Positions 20,761 through 35,100 of a DNA stretch of 64,000 nt are shown piece by piece. The notes under the pieces are model-generated. The model ran no database searches. It had not been told where the DNA came from and saw only the letters and a list, made by a program, of their open reading frames with translations. Position 1 is the stretch's first letter. Every line of letters starts with the position of its first letter. The DNA comes from Owenia fusiformis (taxonomy: Eukaryota > Annelida > Polychaeta > Sabellida > Oweniidae): positions 32,918,866-32,982,865 of the forward strand of contig CAIIXF020000001.1 of NCBI GenBank assembly GCA_903813345.2. Reading direction: 5' to 3'. Both the position numbers and the translations under genes were made by a program.

Positions 20761-21611
20761 TGTACATAAGGTAAGTTACTTTAAATAAAGCTTGGGGAAT
20801 CAGAAAAACGAAATTTAACTTGTGAAATTTAATAGCTGCAAACATGTGATTTCTCAAAATTCACGAAATTTACTGGGAGTACAGTATCCAGAAGTGCCAA
20901 GTTGCTACTCCTGCAAATTGAACCTTTGACGAAACTCACAGTTAGAGTTCATCCACAGTGTTTTATAACTATATAAATTTTTGATAGTTTTTATTTTCCT
21001 TTGACATAACAATTTTGGGTTCCATGGCAAATACATTTTTGTAAATATGTACATCATCAAAATGAAATCACATATATATACACCAGAAAATAATTTTTTA
21101 ATTAACAATACACACATTTCAGCTGAGAAGTTGTCACTACTGCAAAAAACCCTGCGATATAATTAAATAAGAGTTCAATATAATAACCGAGTATACTTAT
21201 GTATGTCAATTCTTATGTATGCCAATTCTATTAGCTAGAGGGAATTAATAGAACTACGTGTATACAATTTACTTGACATTCTCCAGAATAATTTCATTGG
21301 CATCAAATTCGAATATTTGCTCTCACAGAGTGCAAACCTTTGTTTCACCCCCTTTATTTCATCTTAAATCTGCACATCGCCTCAAAATGCAAAATGTGCA
21401 CTTATATTATTTTTACATTTCCATACAGCCAACAAAACATCCACAGTGTTTTATGACTATATTAATCCACAGTGTTTTATAACTATATTAATTTTTGATA
21501 ATAAAATAATAACACACTGAAAATTTTGATAATTTTATCTATCTTTTGACATAACAATTGTGGGTTCCATGGAAAATACATTTTTGTAAATATGTACATC
21601 AAAATAAACTA

Positions 21612-22434
21612 GAAAAAAACAGCAACTCCACGGAGTAGCAAATCCCACCGAACAAAACATATTATGCTTATTATAGCTAGTGTAAATGTTAAAAAGTTTG
21701 TGCACTTTGTGATAGAAGCATGAAATTTGGCACAAAGTTAGTTTATACCATTGTGAACTAGGCATCATCATATAAAATTTGAACCAAATCCGTTCACTGG
21801 AATATGAGTTATCAAAGATTACGTTTTTTACGAAAATTGGCCGCCATCTTGAAAATTATTTCTTGAACAGAGCGACTGTGTCCCTAGGCATAATCATATA
21901 GAATTTCAACCAAATCTGTTCACTGGTATTTGAGTTATCAAAGATTACATTTTTTACGAAAAACTGCCGCCATTTTGAAATTAAGCGGCCATCTTGTAAA
22001 AGTTTTGTCGAACATAGCTACTGTGTCCCTAAGCATCATCATATAAAATTTGAACCAAATCCGTTCACTGGTATTTGAGTTATCAAAGATTACATATTTT
22101 TACGTAAAATGGCCATTTTGAAATTAAGCGGCCATCTTGAAAATCTCTTTTTGTGCAAAACTCCTTTGTCCCTAGGCATCAGCATATAAAATTTGAACCA
22201 AATCCGTCAACTTGTATTTGAGTTATCAACGATTACATTTTTTACGAAAAATGGCGGCCATTTTGAATTGAGTGGCCATATTGAAAATTCCTTCTTGATC
22301 AGAGGTCCTGCACTCATAAGGCATAAGCCTATAAAATTTAAACCAAATCCGTCAACCGGTATTGGAGTTATCACCCGGACGGACGGACGGACGGCTTCTC
22401 TATATCCCCCTCGAACTTTGTTCGGTGGGATAAA
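21612..22434 (+). mobile_element. 'ATCCCACCGAAC' element, full copy
   Basis: Left end: hairpin ACTCC-AC-GGAGT, then AATCCCACCGAACAAAAC. Right end: (GGAC)n, then CTTTGTTCGGTGGGATAA, the exact inverse of the left. The interior is four or five diverged ~150-bp units with 'TATAAAATTTGAACCAAATCCGT', 'TTGAGTTATCAAAGATTAC' and 'GCGGCCATCTTGAAAA'. Non-coding and non-autonomous. The terminal hairpin and tandem core recall Helentron-like non-autonomous elements, but I cannot confirm that class. Confidence 0.75.
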
Positions 22435-22947
22435 AATCACATATACAGCAGAAAATAACTTTTTTCATACAGCAACAAAATATTAGCGAACCCCCAATGT
22501 CGTGATTAAAGGCAGAGGGCTATTGAAATCGATATTTGATCTTATCAAAATGAAATCTCACATAGTAGAGATACTGAGATAGAGATACATGTAATGCATG
22601 ATTGTAAAAAATAAAATCATTAATAATAATAATTGATAACGTCGAAATAAGCCGATGAACTTCATTCTCCAAACCGAATCGAAGGAACAATTGTCATAAT
22701 GACACATTTATCGTGAGTATTTGTGCACAAGCCAATTGTTCACAATCGTATATGTTTTCATTATAGCTCAAAATCTTTCAGTTGACGCCGGAACAACCGA
22801 AGATTGCATTCTAGGGTAATGTGCAGGTTTAAAAGCACAGATCCAAAAGTCTCTGTTGAAATGACACTAGTCTTGTTGACACCTTCCTTGGCAATAATTT
22901 TGTATTGCGAGACATTGTCCTTTTCTACAGAGTGGTATAATAAGTGA

Positions 22948-23191
22948 TTAATGTGGTACTGTGAGCCTAAGGCCAGCCATCATAGCTGCTGCTATGCCCC
23001 CCGATATGGGTAAAGTCACCACCCAAGCGATGATAATGTTCCTAAATAGCAACCAATCGACATTCTCCTTGGATCTGAATCGGCCCACGAACACAATTGA
23101 GCCAACCTTGCAATGAGTTGTACTGATGGGTATGCCAATGTTAGAAGCAATCAGTACAGTTAAAGCTGAGCCAATTTCTATGCAAAATCCA
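22948..23191 (-). CDS. SLC20A: SLC20A last exon
   Basis: Acceptor TTTTGCAG|T at 23,191; AG|T makes Ser, then [17 protein letters not shown], '[20 protein letters not shown]', '[20 protein letters not shown]' and a final membrane helix ending in VPH, stop TAA at 22,948-22,950. THCKVGS and DW.LFRNI are hallmark strings of the SLC20 C terminus. Confidence 0.95.
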
Positions 23192-26100
23192 CTGCAAAAC
23201 ATAAGATTACATTTTAAACAATTTCTATTTGGGTAAATGAATAGGAAACTTTGGCAACTTAATGATATTTATGGAAATTCGCTTATATTTCAAAACTGGT
23301 GCAAAATTTAAAAAGATAATCAATTACTTATTCACTAGGGGTCCCTCATTTTTGATTGAAAGTCAGGATATACATTCTCAAAAAGTTTTATACAAACAGT
23401 GTATGATAGGGATCAATTGCAATATGATACGGCAATTGAGCCCATCATCTCCACTTGTGTATCGATATTTGAGACTTCGTATCGATACGTTTGTATCGTC
23501 ACCAAACGAGCCGATGCATCGATGAATCGCGGGACCCCTATTACCTATTATACACTGTTTGTATAAAACTTTTTGAGAATGTATATCCTGACTTTCAATC
23601 AAAAATGTTGATTTGGAATCACAAACTTCGTAAACTTGGATAAAACTTCGTGACCCACTTTGATGGCACTGACCATCCTTGAACATTTTACTACATAATC
23701 AATTGCTAATATGTGTAGAACCTTTCAAGAATGTATATTCAGATGTTCACTCAAAACTATTTATTTGCAGTCTAAAACTTTGAGAAACTGTATACAGGGC
23801 ATATCAAAAAAAATGCAACAAGTAGTTATCTCGTAAAATCACAAAACTAGTGATGACTACATCAAATTCATTCCGTGTACCATAAAGCCACGTCTCTCCT
23901 CTTTGCAATGATAGGTCATTCATTCACATGTGGTAATGGTTGGGTGAAAAATCCTTCCATTAGCACAGTTGGTCAAAATCGGCTCTGGGCCAAGTTTTAG
24001 ATATTGCAAAAATCAGTGCAAGGGCAAAGTGCCAATGGAAGTTCCCCTGACTTGAATTGTTGTGACTTTTTCTTTTGGAGCTATCTCGGGAGCATCTGTG
24101 CTAACAATTCCTTCACCAGATCACCAGATATTGCAAAACCTCGAGAAAGAATTTCCCATTTTTCCATGGGCTGCTTTTCTCTGCTTAAACCCACAGATGA
24201 CTCAGGGCTGAACCATACATGATGTGGACAGATGAGCGCATCTTTATGTGCAAGGAAGTGGTGGCAATTTGACAGGGTAAAGGATATATTCTTGCAAGAG
24301 TATGAGTATGAACACTTAACTGTCTATGCCACACCTGTCACACCTTCTTCCAATAGCCCCTATGCCCCTTGTAATGACTTTTGCAATGTTTAAAACTTGG
24401 GTCCGAGCTGAATTTTGCCCCATTTTGCAAAATTAATGATTATTCGGCCAGCCATGACTCAATGTGAATGAATGATATTCCATTGCAAAGAGGAGTAATT
24501 TGGCTTTTTGGTACATTGAATGAAAAGGATGCAGTCATCATTGGTTTCATGTTTTCTTCCAATATTGCACCGGGCTCCTTACACTGACTTTTGCGATGTT
24601 TATAACTTGGCCCCAAGATAATTTTGGCCCACTTTGCAAATGGAATGATTACTCGCCAAACCATGACCAAATATCAATGAATGATATCATTGTAAAGAGG
24701 AGACACATGGCTTTATGGTGCATTGAATGAAATGCTGTTATCACTGATTTTGTGCTTTTCCAAGATAAAAATCTGTTGCGTTTTTTTGAAACGCACTGTA
24801 TAGAGAACACCATTTGCCTTTTTGACATTCTGAAGGTCATCCAAGTCAAGTCAAAACTTGAAATAAACTCCTGGTATGTTTAAAAAGATTTTTTCAATTT
24901 GAAGCAAGTTAAATTTTGACCCCAAAATTTTGAAATTTTATATCATTTTTTAATCCATCAACAAATATTTTGTCTGCAGGATTAACTGCAAGCATTATGT
25001 ATAAGTAAGCCTACTCAAGTTAATAAAGGACCCACGGTCCTGTGCTCACACAGTTTGGAACCTTCAGAGGAATGTATATCCTAGATTTTCAAACAAAAAT
25101 ATTGATTAGGATTTGTAGTCTCGAACTTTGAGAAACGTAGATAGCAGTTGTGTGACCTAGTTTGATGACCTTTGACCTTGAAAATTTAACTTATTCAGAG
25201 CTCAGTAAGGTCTTTTGTGATTAAGCTGACCAAAATTTACATCCAAAAATCAATTTGAAAAATCAACTTTTTTGACCTTTCGAAGGTCACTGAAGGTCAA
25301 GTAAAGGTCAAATCCTAAAACTAATGTCAGATGGCAACTTGTAGATGATTTTCAAAAAAATTTGGTCAAATTGAAGCAAGTTGAAAAATAACTTATTTTT
25401 ACTGTTTTTTGACGTCAAATATCTCAAAAACAGTAAAAATTTGATGCTGACATATATTGAGCATTATGTAGAGACTGCTTAAATCTAGTAATGATGTAAT
25501 TCATTGCAAGAAATGATCAAGTATAAGGCAAACTTTGAGAAACTTGTCAATCACAAAACCTGCCTAGATACGTCTAGCTAATTTGCATAATGTTGTTGCA
25601 GTCTGAATCCACTTTCTGGCTCTAAACTGCCTGTTTAAAAAATGGCATTTATTAGTCTATAACTCTGCTATTAGTTGACAGATTTCGAAATAAATAAGAC
25701 CATGGTTATGCTCGGAACTAAAGCTTTCTGATGGTTCCACTTTGTAGTGACCAAATTGCGAGAAAACTGAGGAAATAGAAGGTAAAGGCGATTTCTCGAA
25801 TTCCAAGTTTCACATAAGAAATCCTGCGTTCTGATTGGTTGGCTTTCTAGCAGTCCCAATCCACTTTAGCTCTCCAAACTCGCCGTTTTAGAAATGACAC
25901 TTTTCGGTCTTTTTCTCCGCCATTTCTCGGTCGATTTCTAAAAGCATAATGTCATAGTGAAGCTGACAAAACCAGCTTCCCGATTGTATCACTTTTGAAG
26001 CGATCCATGTGCAATAGATAGGTGGAATTCGAGCGTGAAAAAGTTTCTCCATAATCGAAGATTCACTTGAGAAATACTGAGGAATCGGGCATTCTGATTG

Positions 26101-29100
26101 GTCAGTTTTCCTGCATTCTCAAGTCACTTTCCCGACTCTAAACTGAGTTTCCAGAAATGGCACTTGCTACATACGTCTCTTGGTTTTGTTTCTGGGCGAA
26201 TTGGTTGCTGGACGAAATTATCCAGGCAGCATTGTCCCTCTGAGAACAATGGTAATGCGAACGGTACTTAGTACTTTGAATGCGATCTAGTAATGTCTTA
26301 AAGCCGAGACTTTTATACCTAAAACGTCAGTGTAAAGGATGAATCAAACCCAAAATGCATGCAGGAAGACGATGTTATTTATAAAAACGATAAAATTAAA
26401 ATGAAAACCTGTCTGGTTTCATGTTAATTTCGCCTCTGGAATGTCTGAAGAGCACCTTAACCCCCAAAGTACGTTTTTGTCTTTTGCCTAAAATAAGTGA
26501 AACTTTGAGAACCCACGGGAGTAATTGCACACGGCAGAATTTAAATGCACGCGAGGAAAACTTTATTTTATATATGTTCTTCTAATATCAATAAAAAAAT
26601 TCATGCCATCTCTTTATTTAATATTGCCGAAATTAAGTACAAGGAGGGTCTGTTGCAATTTCACAATTTCAGGTTGTAATCGGCCCTTGTGCACTGGAGT
26701 AGAAATAAACGATATCTAGGATAAAATATTTCATGTCATTAAATTTGAACCCCCTATTTATGGAAAATACTTTAAAATTGTACCTACTATGGATGTTATA
26801 TGATTTAATATGAATTTGAAGTCCGGAATTGTTTAGATTTTTAAAAGATAACCGTTATTACAAATAATGACGTTCTATACGGCAATTGCCGTATCGCCGT
26901 TCAAATGCAGTATGATACGGCAATCGAGCCCATCGTCTCCACTGACATTAGCTTTCAGACCTTTGTGATTGCTATTTGGATGTGTTTGTTTTTCCTGATT
27001 TACTCAAAATCGTGCAAGCAAGGGGACGCAAAACAAAGAATCTACTTCTTATGGCCTAACTTGGAATCCCAAACACCCGGATGTATTATGTACAAATTGT
27101 TCGCGGTAACGGATCTCTGTGCGAGGTACAAGAAATACGTTCGGAAACAAGGAAATGGTGGTGCGCGACATAAGATTTCACGTTCGCGATATGAGATTCG
27201 TGGTTCGAGTGCCAGGAACGTAGTTCGCGGTATCAGAACTGATGTTCGCGTTGTTGGAAGTCTAGGAGGGCTGATTATGTTTCTTTTATATATCACCGTT
27301 TGCATTCGTTGAAATCGGCCTGCATTGATTTCAAGAGGTGGTCGGTGTACAAGGTCATATGTTTGAGTTATTGGTTTAATGATAAATGTGACCCTTGAAT
27401 GCGTTATACTTTATGTATGCGTGAAACAAATACTCCAATGGCCTAATCTCAATTTGCCTACAAACAATATAACATTGAAATGATGGTCATCTGCATATTA
27501 ACTTCCGCACCACACGTCTAACTTCAACACAATTCAGTAAAGTATCCAGTATCGCTATAATCGCTACATGCCAGTGACTGTTTGTATTATGGTTTTTCAA
27601 TAGGCTAACTCAGTCAGTGAATGCAGGATTAAAACACAACACGCATGAGTAATTCACCCACCTATGCATGTTATTATTGAAAAACATTGCATTGACGAAT
27701 GTATTTTGAAAAAGCTTGTTGATGGGTGGATTAAACATGGATTATAAGATAATCCAATTGATCTGGAAACTATTCTTTGAACTTTTCTTGAAGATTATAG
27801 ATTCGCCTTTCACAAGCATTCACTTTTTACAGCAAGAAACTACTCACAAAAAAATTATCAACTGTGAAAAGTCTGTTGCGATACTTTCCCTGCTCCTTTA
27901 GAAATTTCTTCCACCATATCCAAAAATATGTCTTCAATTTTGGGCCAAAATGTTGATGAATAATTTTGATGGATATTGGTTTGTCAATAAAAGCTTTTTC
28001 CTCATCTGTTAATATATAATCCAGTTTAGTGTTTTCTATGTATTCACTAACATTGTTTTCAGGGATATCATCTGATTTATAGAGTTTTTCATAGAAATTA
28101 GCAGCTTCCTCTAAAATATATTTTATTTTATGGTCAGTTGATAACAATATGACCCATGTATATTTCTCAACTTGTACACCTGAAAACATTGGCAGGTTTT
28201 ACCAATCATTAAAGAACATTCTTCCAATCCTCCTCATATACATTGATTTTATATTTATGATCTTAATGCTTTACTTCCCTAATACTCAAAGATGTCTCCA
28301 ATCCAATATATTAATTAACCATTTAGACCACAATAGTGTGCTACAAAACAGCAATCTAACCTTGATGGTGTGACTTTAGTGAGATCCTCTCCGATAGTTT
28401 TAATGACACGTCTCCCCATGATCCAGAGCCCAACTGATATACCAACGCCTCCATATAACAAGATCCAGATAGGCGTCTGGGCCTTTTGACCAACATCACC
28501 AGTTGTTGCAATCACCCATAGACCAACAAGAGGACCAATGGCATTACTGGAATATGAAAGTATCATTCAAGTTGTATAAATATATATTACAATTGAGCTA
28601 TTTGAACTAGAAAACAGCAACTCCCCGGAGTAGTAAATGCCACCGCAAAAAACATGTTTTCATTAATAGTGGCCATCTTGAAAATATCTTCTTGAACAGA
28701 GTTCCTCTGTTCCTAAGGTTACCAAATCTGTCCACTGGTATTTGGGTTATCAAAGATTATGTTTTATTACGAATAATGGCTACGAATAATGGTGGCCGTT
28801 TTGAAATTCATCTGCCATTTTGAAAATTCCTTCTCTTGCAGATCTATTGTATCCTTAGGCATCAGCATATAGAATTTGAACCCAAACCCTTCATTGTTGA
28901 GTTATCAAAGTTCAGTTGTTTTACAGAAAATAGTGGACATTTTGAAATTCAGTGACCATCTTGAAAATCTCTTATTGAGCTTCTTGGGATAAATATGAAC
29001 AACCAATCATCCAACATTTTGCGTGATTCATTTTTAATACAGGAAAGCATTGGTAATAACGTAATAACTTTGGATATGCATTCTGACTCATGAATAAAAT

Positions 29101-32100
29101 GAGTTAGTACATGTATGAATACTGACCTAACATCATTCCCACCATGAGCAAAAGATCCAAATATAGCGGTAAGAATCTGAAGGAAGCTGAAGAGTCTACC
29201 TGTCTCTGGGCGGTCAGTGATGAAATTTCGTCCTTTGTCACTACTCTGAGACTGAAATTATAGAGCTCAGTATGAGTAAAATATACATTACATCAATTCA
29301 CTGGCATGTAGCGATCCTGATATCGATAAATTCTACACGCAATAAGATTCTACGCGTGTGATTAAAACATTACCTGTTAGAGCTTCGATATCCGGGCACT
29401 TACTCTTACACTGAACTGAAAATTGAATCGTCTGCCTGGTATGTGTTGGCTTCCGTGTACGTTTATCAACATTTATACTCAACTGAATGAGCAGTCATGC
29501 TTATATCAAGAAATAGTTGGATTTAATTTCGTGTGGGTGCATTTGTAACACGATTTGTTGCTGATAGAGTGTCGTTAGAACAGCCATTAAATGTCAAGAT
29601 AAGAACCTGATTTTATAGTATGGGCCTGATCTTTTTTCTGACATTACATTGTTCATTCGCCTTTATTCCGAGTTTACACATACATTTGCATTAGGCGGCC
29701 TTGCTCAATCAGTTTCTATACGTCCATTGCAGGCAAACAGCAGATATTCTAATATGGATATACATGTAGTGAATAAAAGAAATTCAAATGATAGATCATA
29801 CATATGATATTGATGAAACATCAGTGACAATGGTTATTTTCAATACTTGAATCGGGACTTGAATATAAATACCTGTAATTTCAAGCCGTAATAACAATGA
29901 ATTTAAGCAGTCCTCAAGTGTGCAGTACCAATAAATGAACTAATCTTGTTAAATCTGTGATTCTTTGCTTCATCCTAGGTTGAATATATTACACACTAAA
30001 TATTCTCTGTGACTACATGTACACATCCTCCGATCACAGGGCTTCAAAATCCAGAATATATTCTTTCTTTTTACCCCCTGCGATAAGCAGTTAGCATTTC
30101 CCCGATTAAGAACTCGCAATCTGATTGGCTGTCGCGACAGAAATCATGTATAAGTCATTGCGCATAATTAGATCACGTCATTCAGTTTAATCGGGCGCTT
30201 CAAAATTGGTTATAACAGGGGGGAAGAAGGAGGTACGGATTCTGGATACCTGCTTAGGAGGATGCATGTACACAGTTTATATATGTTTTGAGTTGTAAGT
30301 ACATGAAACTAGGACTTGAAACTGGTACATTATATATTCAACAAGATCGTCAACTATGCAAAATCATTGTTCGGTTAGAAATAATGATAATGAAAAACCA
30401 GAGCCTGATAATTGAAAAAATATGTTTCGGCTAGTCATTTGTTTGAATTAATATTGCTTGTTACGTGTTCATATGAAATAAACTAAGACCATTATGTCAT
30501 CTATCATTGTTTTAATTTCTTTGACAATGCCAATTGAAAATATAATGCAATGGAAAGTCGCAACTAGATTTAACTTGAATTTAGGTTTTGTATTTTGAAC
30601 TGTTGCTCTTTGTTTTCTACCTTATTTTTAATGATATTTTCACACTCAGTATCTAGGTTGAATACCCAGGTTAAAGCTACAGTACTGTATACAAAATATA
30701 GGTCGATCATGGTACTATTGTTCAGAACACATTTAACAAGGTTCATTTCATCATATGATATATTACTTTTAGGGGTTATTTTATGATTTGTGTTTTCAGT
30801 ATGTTGCCCTTTGTGTCCCACCTTTATGATATTTTAATATACCCTCTAGGTTGAATGCCTACTGTATATCAACTGAGGTGATCATGGTTCTATTGTTGAG
30901 AGCACATTTATTATTATAAGGGTCATTTTTTCAAAAGATATATTAGGTTTTTAGTTTTTTTTATGATATGTGTATTCAGTATGTTGCCCTTTGTGTTCTA
31001 CCTTAACGATGTTCTGATATATCGATTGAGGAATGGTCAACATACTTAAAATGATCATGAATGAAGACTAATATACCCCTAAAATGATATTTAGAATGAT
31101 TTCCGTAGTCAAACTTAAATGCACTGAATGACCTTAGTTTTAATCCAAATGACCTAAATTCATTTTTGATGTGTTCATAATTGATAAAAGTAACTATTTC
31201 CATATTATTTTAAATGAAACCTTTGGGGGCACCTTCAGGTACATAATGTAACGGATCCTTTTGAAATGCCTGTAATTTTTTCCCATTTATAAAATTTAAC
31301 CATGATACTTTGCAAATTAATGTAACTTTGGATGAGCTTTAAAATGATATATGACACATACTACGGAGACATTGGTATATGTATGCCTAGGGGGGCCCCC
31401 ATACTTTCAGGACACCCTGTATATAGTGAAATTATTAATTATTATTATTTTCGAACGTGCCAATATGAAAGGTCATCTTTGGGAAATCTCCCCCTGGTAA
31501 AATACGTTAAAATGGCAGCCATTTTGAAAAATGGCCGCCTTCTACCACAAGTGTCATTAGACAGTGTGCCATGCTTATAGTATTCACATACCAAATATGA
31601 GCAAAATTGCTCTACTACTTTTTGAGTTACAGCAAAAATTGTAAAATAGCGAGTAAAGGTCGCCATTTTTCAAGATGGCTGCCATGTGCTTCTTTAATAC
31701 CTACATTTCTAGCTTTATTAAAGTCCTTTATAATTTTTTTACATTTAAAACATATTGCTATTACAGTTTTACATATTGTACCTAAATTACTGTAAAATTG
31801 GCACTAAAATGGCCACTATTTTTAAATGAGCGGCCATTTTGAAAATCGGCTTTCGAGCAGAACTTCTACCCCCCCTAAGGTATATGTGTACAAAATATGA
31901 ACAAAAAGGGCAAACGGTATTTGAGTTATTGCCTGGACGGACGGACGTAGGCGTTCCCTATATCCATCCGAACATCGTTCGATGGGATAACAAACACTAT
32001 ATTCATGAATCTGTATATGTCACAATGTAATATTTACCATCTACTCTACCCTTAAATAAATTGATGGATATTAAGAGACATAAATTAGGGATTTATCAGA

Positions 32101-35100
32101 ATATCCACTTATTTAACATTTGGGTGACCAAAAATGGGGAAGCAGGCAATTTCTGCTAGAATATTCAACAAATCTGAAAGATTTATTTTTTCAAGAGACA
32201 CGCCCGGTGATCGTGAATATGGGACGGAGGGGGGGGGAGCAGGCAATTTCTGCTACAGTTCATTCTATTGTGTTGCTACCTAAGTGGGGTTTAATTTTTA
32301 AGACAACTGGGTCCTTGAACTCTATTTTCAGGTCCATGAACACTTAAGTGTACAGTGTATTTTTATAGTTAACATTTTCATCTATTTCACTTTTTAAATA
32401 CTTTCATTTGTTATACAATCTACTCAGTATTGTCTCACCTGTCAAATCCCAATTTAAATCGGGAGAAATCCTGATTTTTATTGCTCATCCCAATTTTTTT
32501 TCAAAATCCCGATTTTTATCCCAATTTTAAGAAAATAACCTGATTTTTTGTAAAATATCCCAATTAAAATATCCCGATTTTTTCCATAAAATATCCCGAT
32601 TTTGTGTTAAAAACTCCCTGATTTGTTAACGATTTATCAGCAAAAACTCCCGATTTTTAAATGACAACCTCTGATTTTCGATCAAAACTCAAATTTGTTT
32701 AATGATATGTCCTCGCAGAAAATGAAAGTATACAATAGGTTTTGTGATAAAACATAATACAGTAGCTAACTACATATACAATATACACTTGGAAAGCTCT
32801 TGCATCTTTTAATTACTTGATTTTAAACCAGAAATAAATTGAACGTTCTGGAACTGACAAATTCCGAACAATTGAAATGCATACAGGAGACAATACAATG
32901 AAAGTTGGAACGTGGTGAAAACAAATATGCAAATTAAAGCATTTTTGTGATAAAACAAAATAGCTAACAACACATCCAACATACCATTTGCTTATTTAAT
33001 CTTCTGAAACTATTTGAAACCAGTTTAATTTGATTGATCGTTCTGGGACTGAGATATTCAATACAACACACTGAACATATAGATACATTTTTATTGACAG
33101 TGTTCTTTGACTTCATGTAACACAAACATGTATCCATGCGATTTTAATCTGGTTTGCTTCATCAGAAAAATAATTGATTGTGTGAGGACTAGATGTAGAT
33201 AACATAACCAGAACAACGGCAACGCCAAAGCGTAGCGAATCCCATCGAACAGCCATGGCTGGCATTTTTACAAACAAAGTATATAGCAAAAATGGCAGCC
33301 GTTTTTCAAAATGGCCACCTTCTACCAAAAGTATCAATAGACAGTGTGCCATGCTTATAGTATTCACATACCAAATATGAACAAAATCACTCCCCTACTT
33401 TTCGAGTTAAAGTAAAATATGTTAAAATGGTGGCCATTTTTCAAAATGGCCACCTTCTACCAAAAGTGTCATTAGACAGTGTGCCATGCTTATAATATTC
33501 ACATACCAAATATGAACAAAATCGCTCCACTACTTTTCAAGTTATAGTGAAATAAGTTAAAATGGCCGCCATTTTTCAAAATGTCCACCATTTTTCAAAA
33601 TGGCCCGCCTTCTACCAAAAGTGTCATTAGACAGTGTGCCATGCTTATAGTATTCACATACCAAATATGAAAAAATCGCTCCACTACTTTTCGAGTTACA
33701 GCAAAAATTGTAAAATAACGAGTAAAGGCCGCCATTTTTCAAGATGGCTGCCATGTGCTTTTTTAATATCTACATTTCTAGCTTTATTAATGTCCTACAT
33801 AATTTTTTTACATTTAAAACATATTGCTATTACAGTTTTACATATTGCACCTATATTACTGTAAAATCGGCACTAAAATTGCCGCCATTTTTAAATGAGC
33901 GGCCATTTTGAAAATCGGCTTTCGAGCAGAACTTCTTCCCTCATAGGGTATATGTGTACAAAATATGAACAAAATCTCGCTTATGGTATTTGAGTTATTG
34001 CCCGGACAGACAGAGGTACGATGGGATAATAATTATTTCTGATATTTAACTATTGCAAGTAATATGCTGTGAGGTCTAAATGGATACGGAAAACCTTACC
34101 TGACAGGTATGTTTTGTTAACTTCTTAAAAACATTTCTATATGTGTATATATTTTTTTTTTAAATGCGGATGGACTGAACATTGTTCATTTGGGATGAGG
34201 CATACTTGCAAAGATCAAATTGTGTATCTGGGCACACAAATGATGGAGGGCTTCACTGATTTGCTTATTAACCCTAGACGTGCGCTGAGCGAGTTTACTC
34301 GCTTTGACGTCACATTCCTGATAGACGATGGGCGAGTTTACTCGCTTGATAATGTTGAAAGTGTTTGCAAAAAGTCAGAAGTCTACCTTAAAGGAATATT
34401 CCTTGCGAGACCCTTTCTCTCTTGATATGGTAGCTATAATCATATATATAGTTTCCATAATTAGCAAAACATGGGAAAATGTTTTAATATGGTCAATATT
34501 GATCATTTAAATATCTAGTGCTTATTTCCAGTGAGCTGCCATCTTTTAAGATTTCTTGCAGGAAGAGATGTCATCAACTCTCAACTTCTATTACCTCGCC
34601 CATAACAGTATAGGAAGGTAGCACAAAATCACTTCTAGACAAGTGATCATTACTTTCTGTGCAAAAATATTTTCAGGGCTTGTCAACTTAGAATAAAAGA
34701 AGAGATTTTCAGAAGGATTAAATAAGATACAAAGTTGAAAAAGAATATTTAGCTGGTTTTGTAATTCTTAATAGCTCCTCACCTAATGCTATATGCAAAG
34801 TTGAGAGTCGATGACATCACTTCCTGTGTGAAATTTTAAAAGATGGCAGCTTACTGGAATTGAGCATCACATTTCTAAGTGATCAAATTTGACCATATCA
34901 AAACATTTTTGCGTGTTTTGCTAAACACGGCAAGCATATATATGGTTATAGCTACCATATGAGGAGAGAGATGGTTTGGCAAGGAATATTCCTTTAAATA
35001 ATTTGCTGCTATTCTTCTCAAAATGTGATGTTTTTGATAGGTGATGGTGTTGTTAACATTCAAACATCATATTTTTACAAAATAAGTTAAATAGACACAA

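Noticed and set aside
26905-27312. 135-codon plus-strand open frame
   Set aside because: Lies in an SLC20A intron, starts within a dispersed repeat (ATGATACGGCAAT..GAGCCC), has locally repetitive GTTCGCG/GATTCG sequence and matches no family I know. Probably chance.
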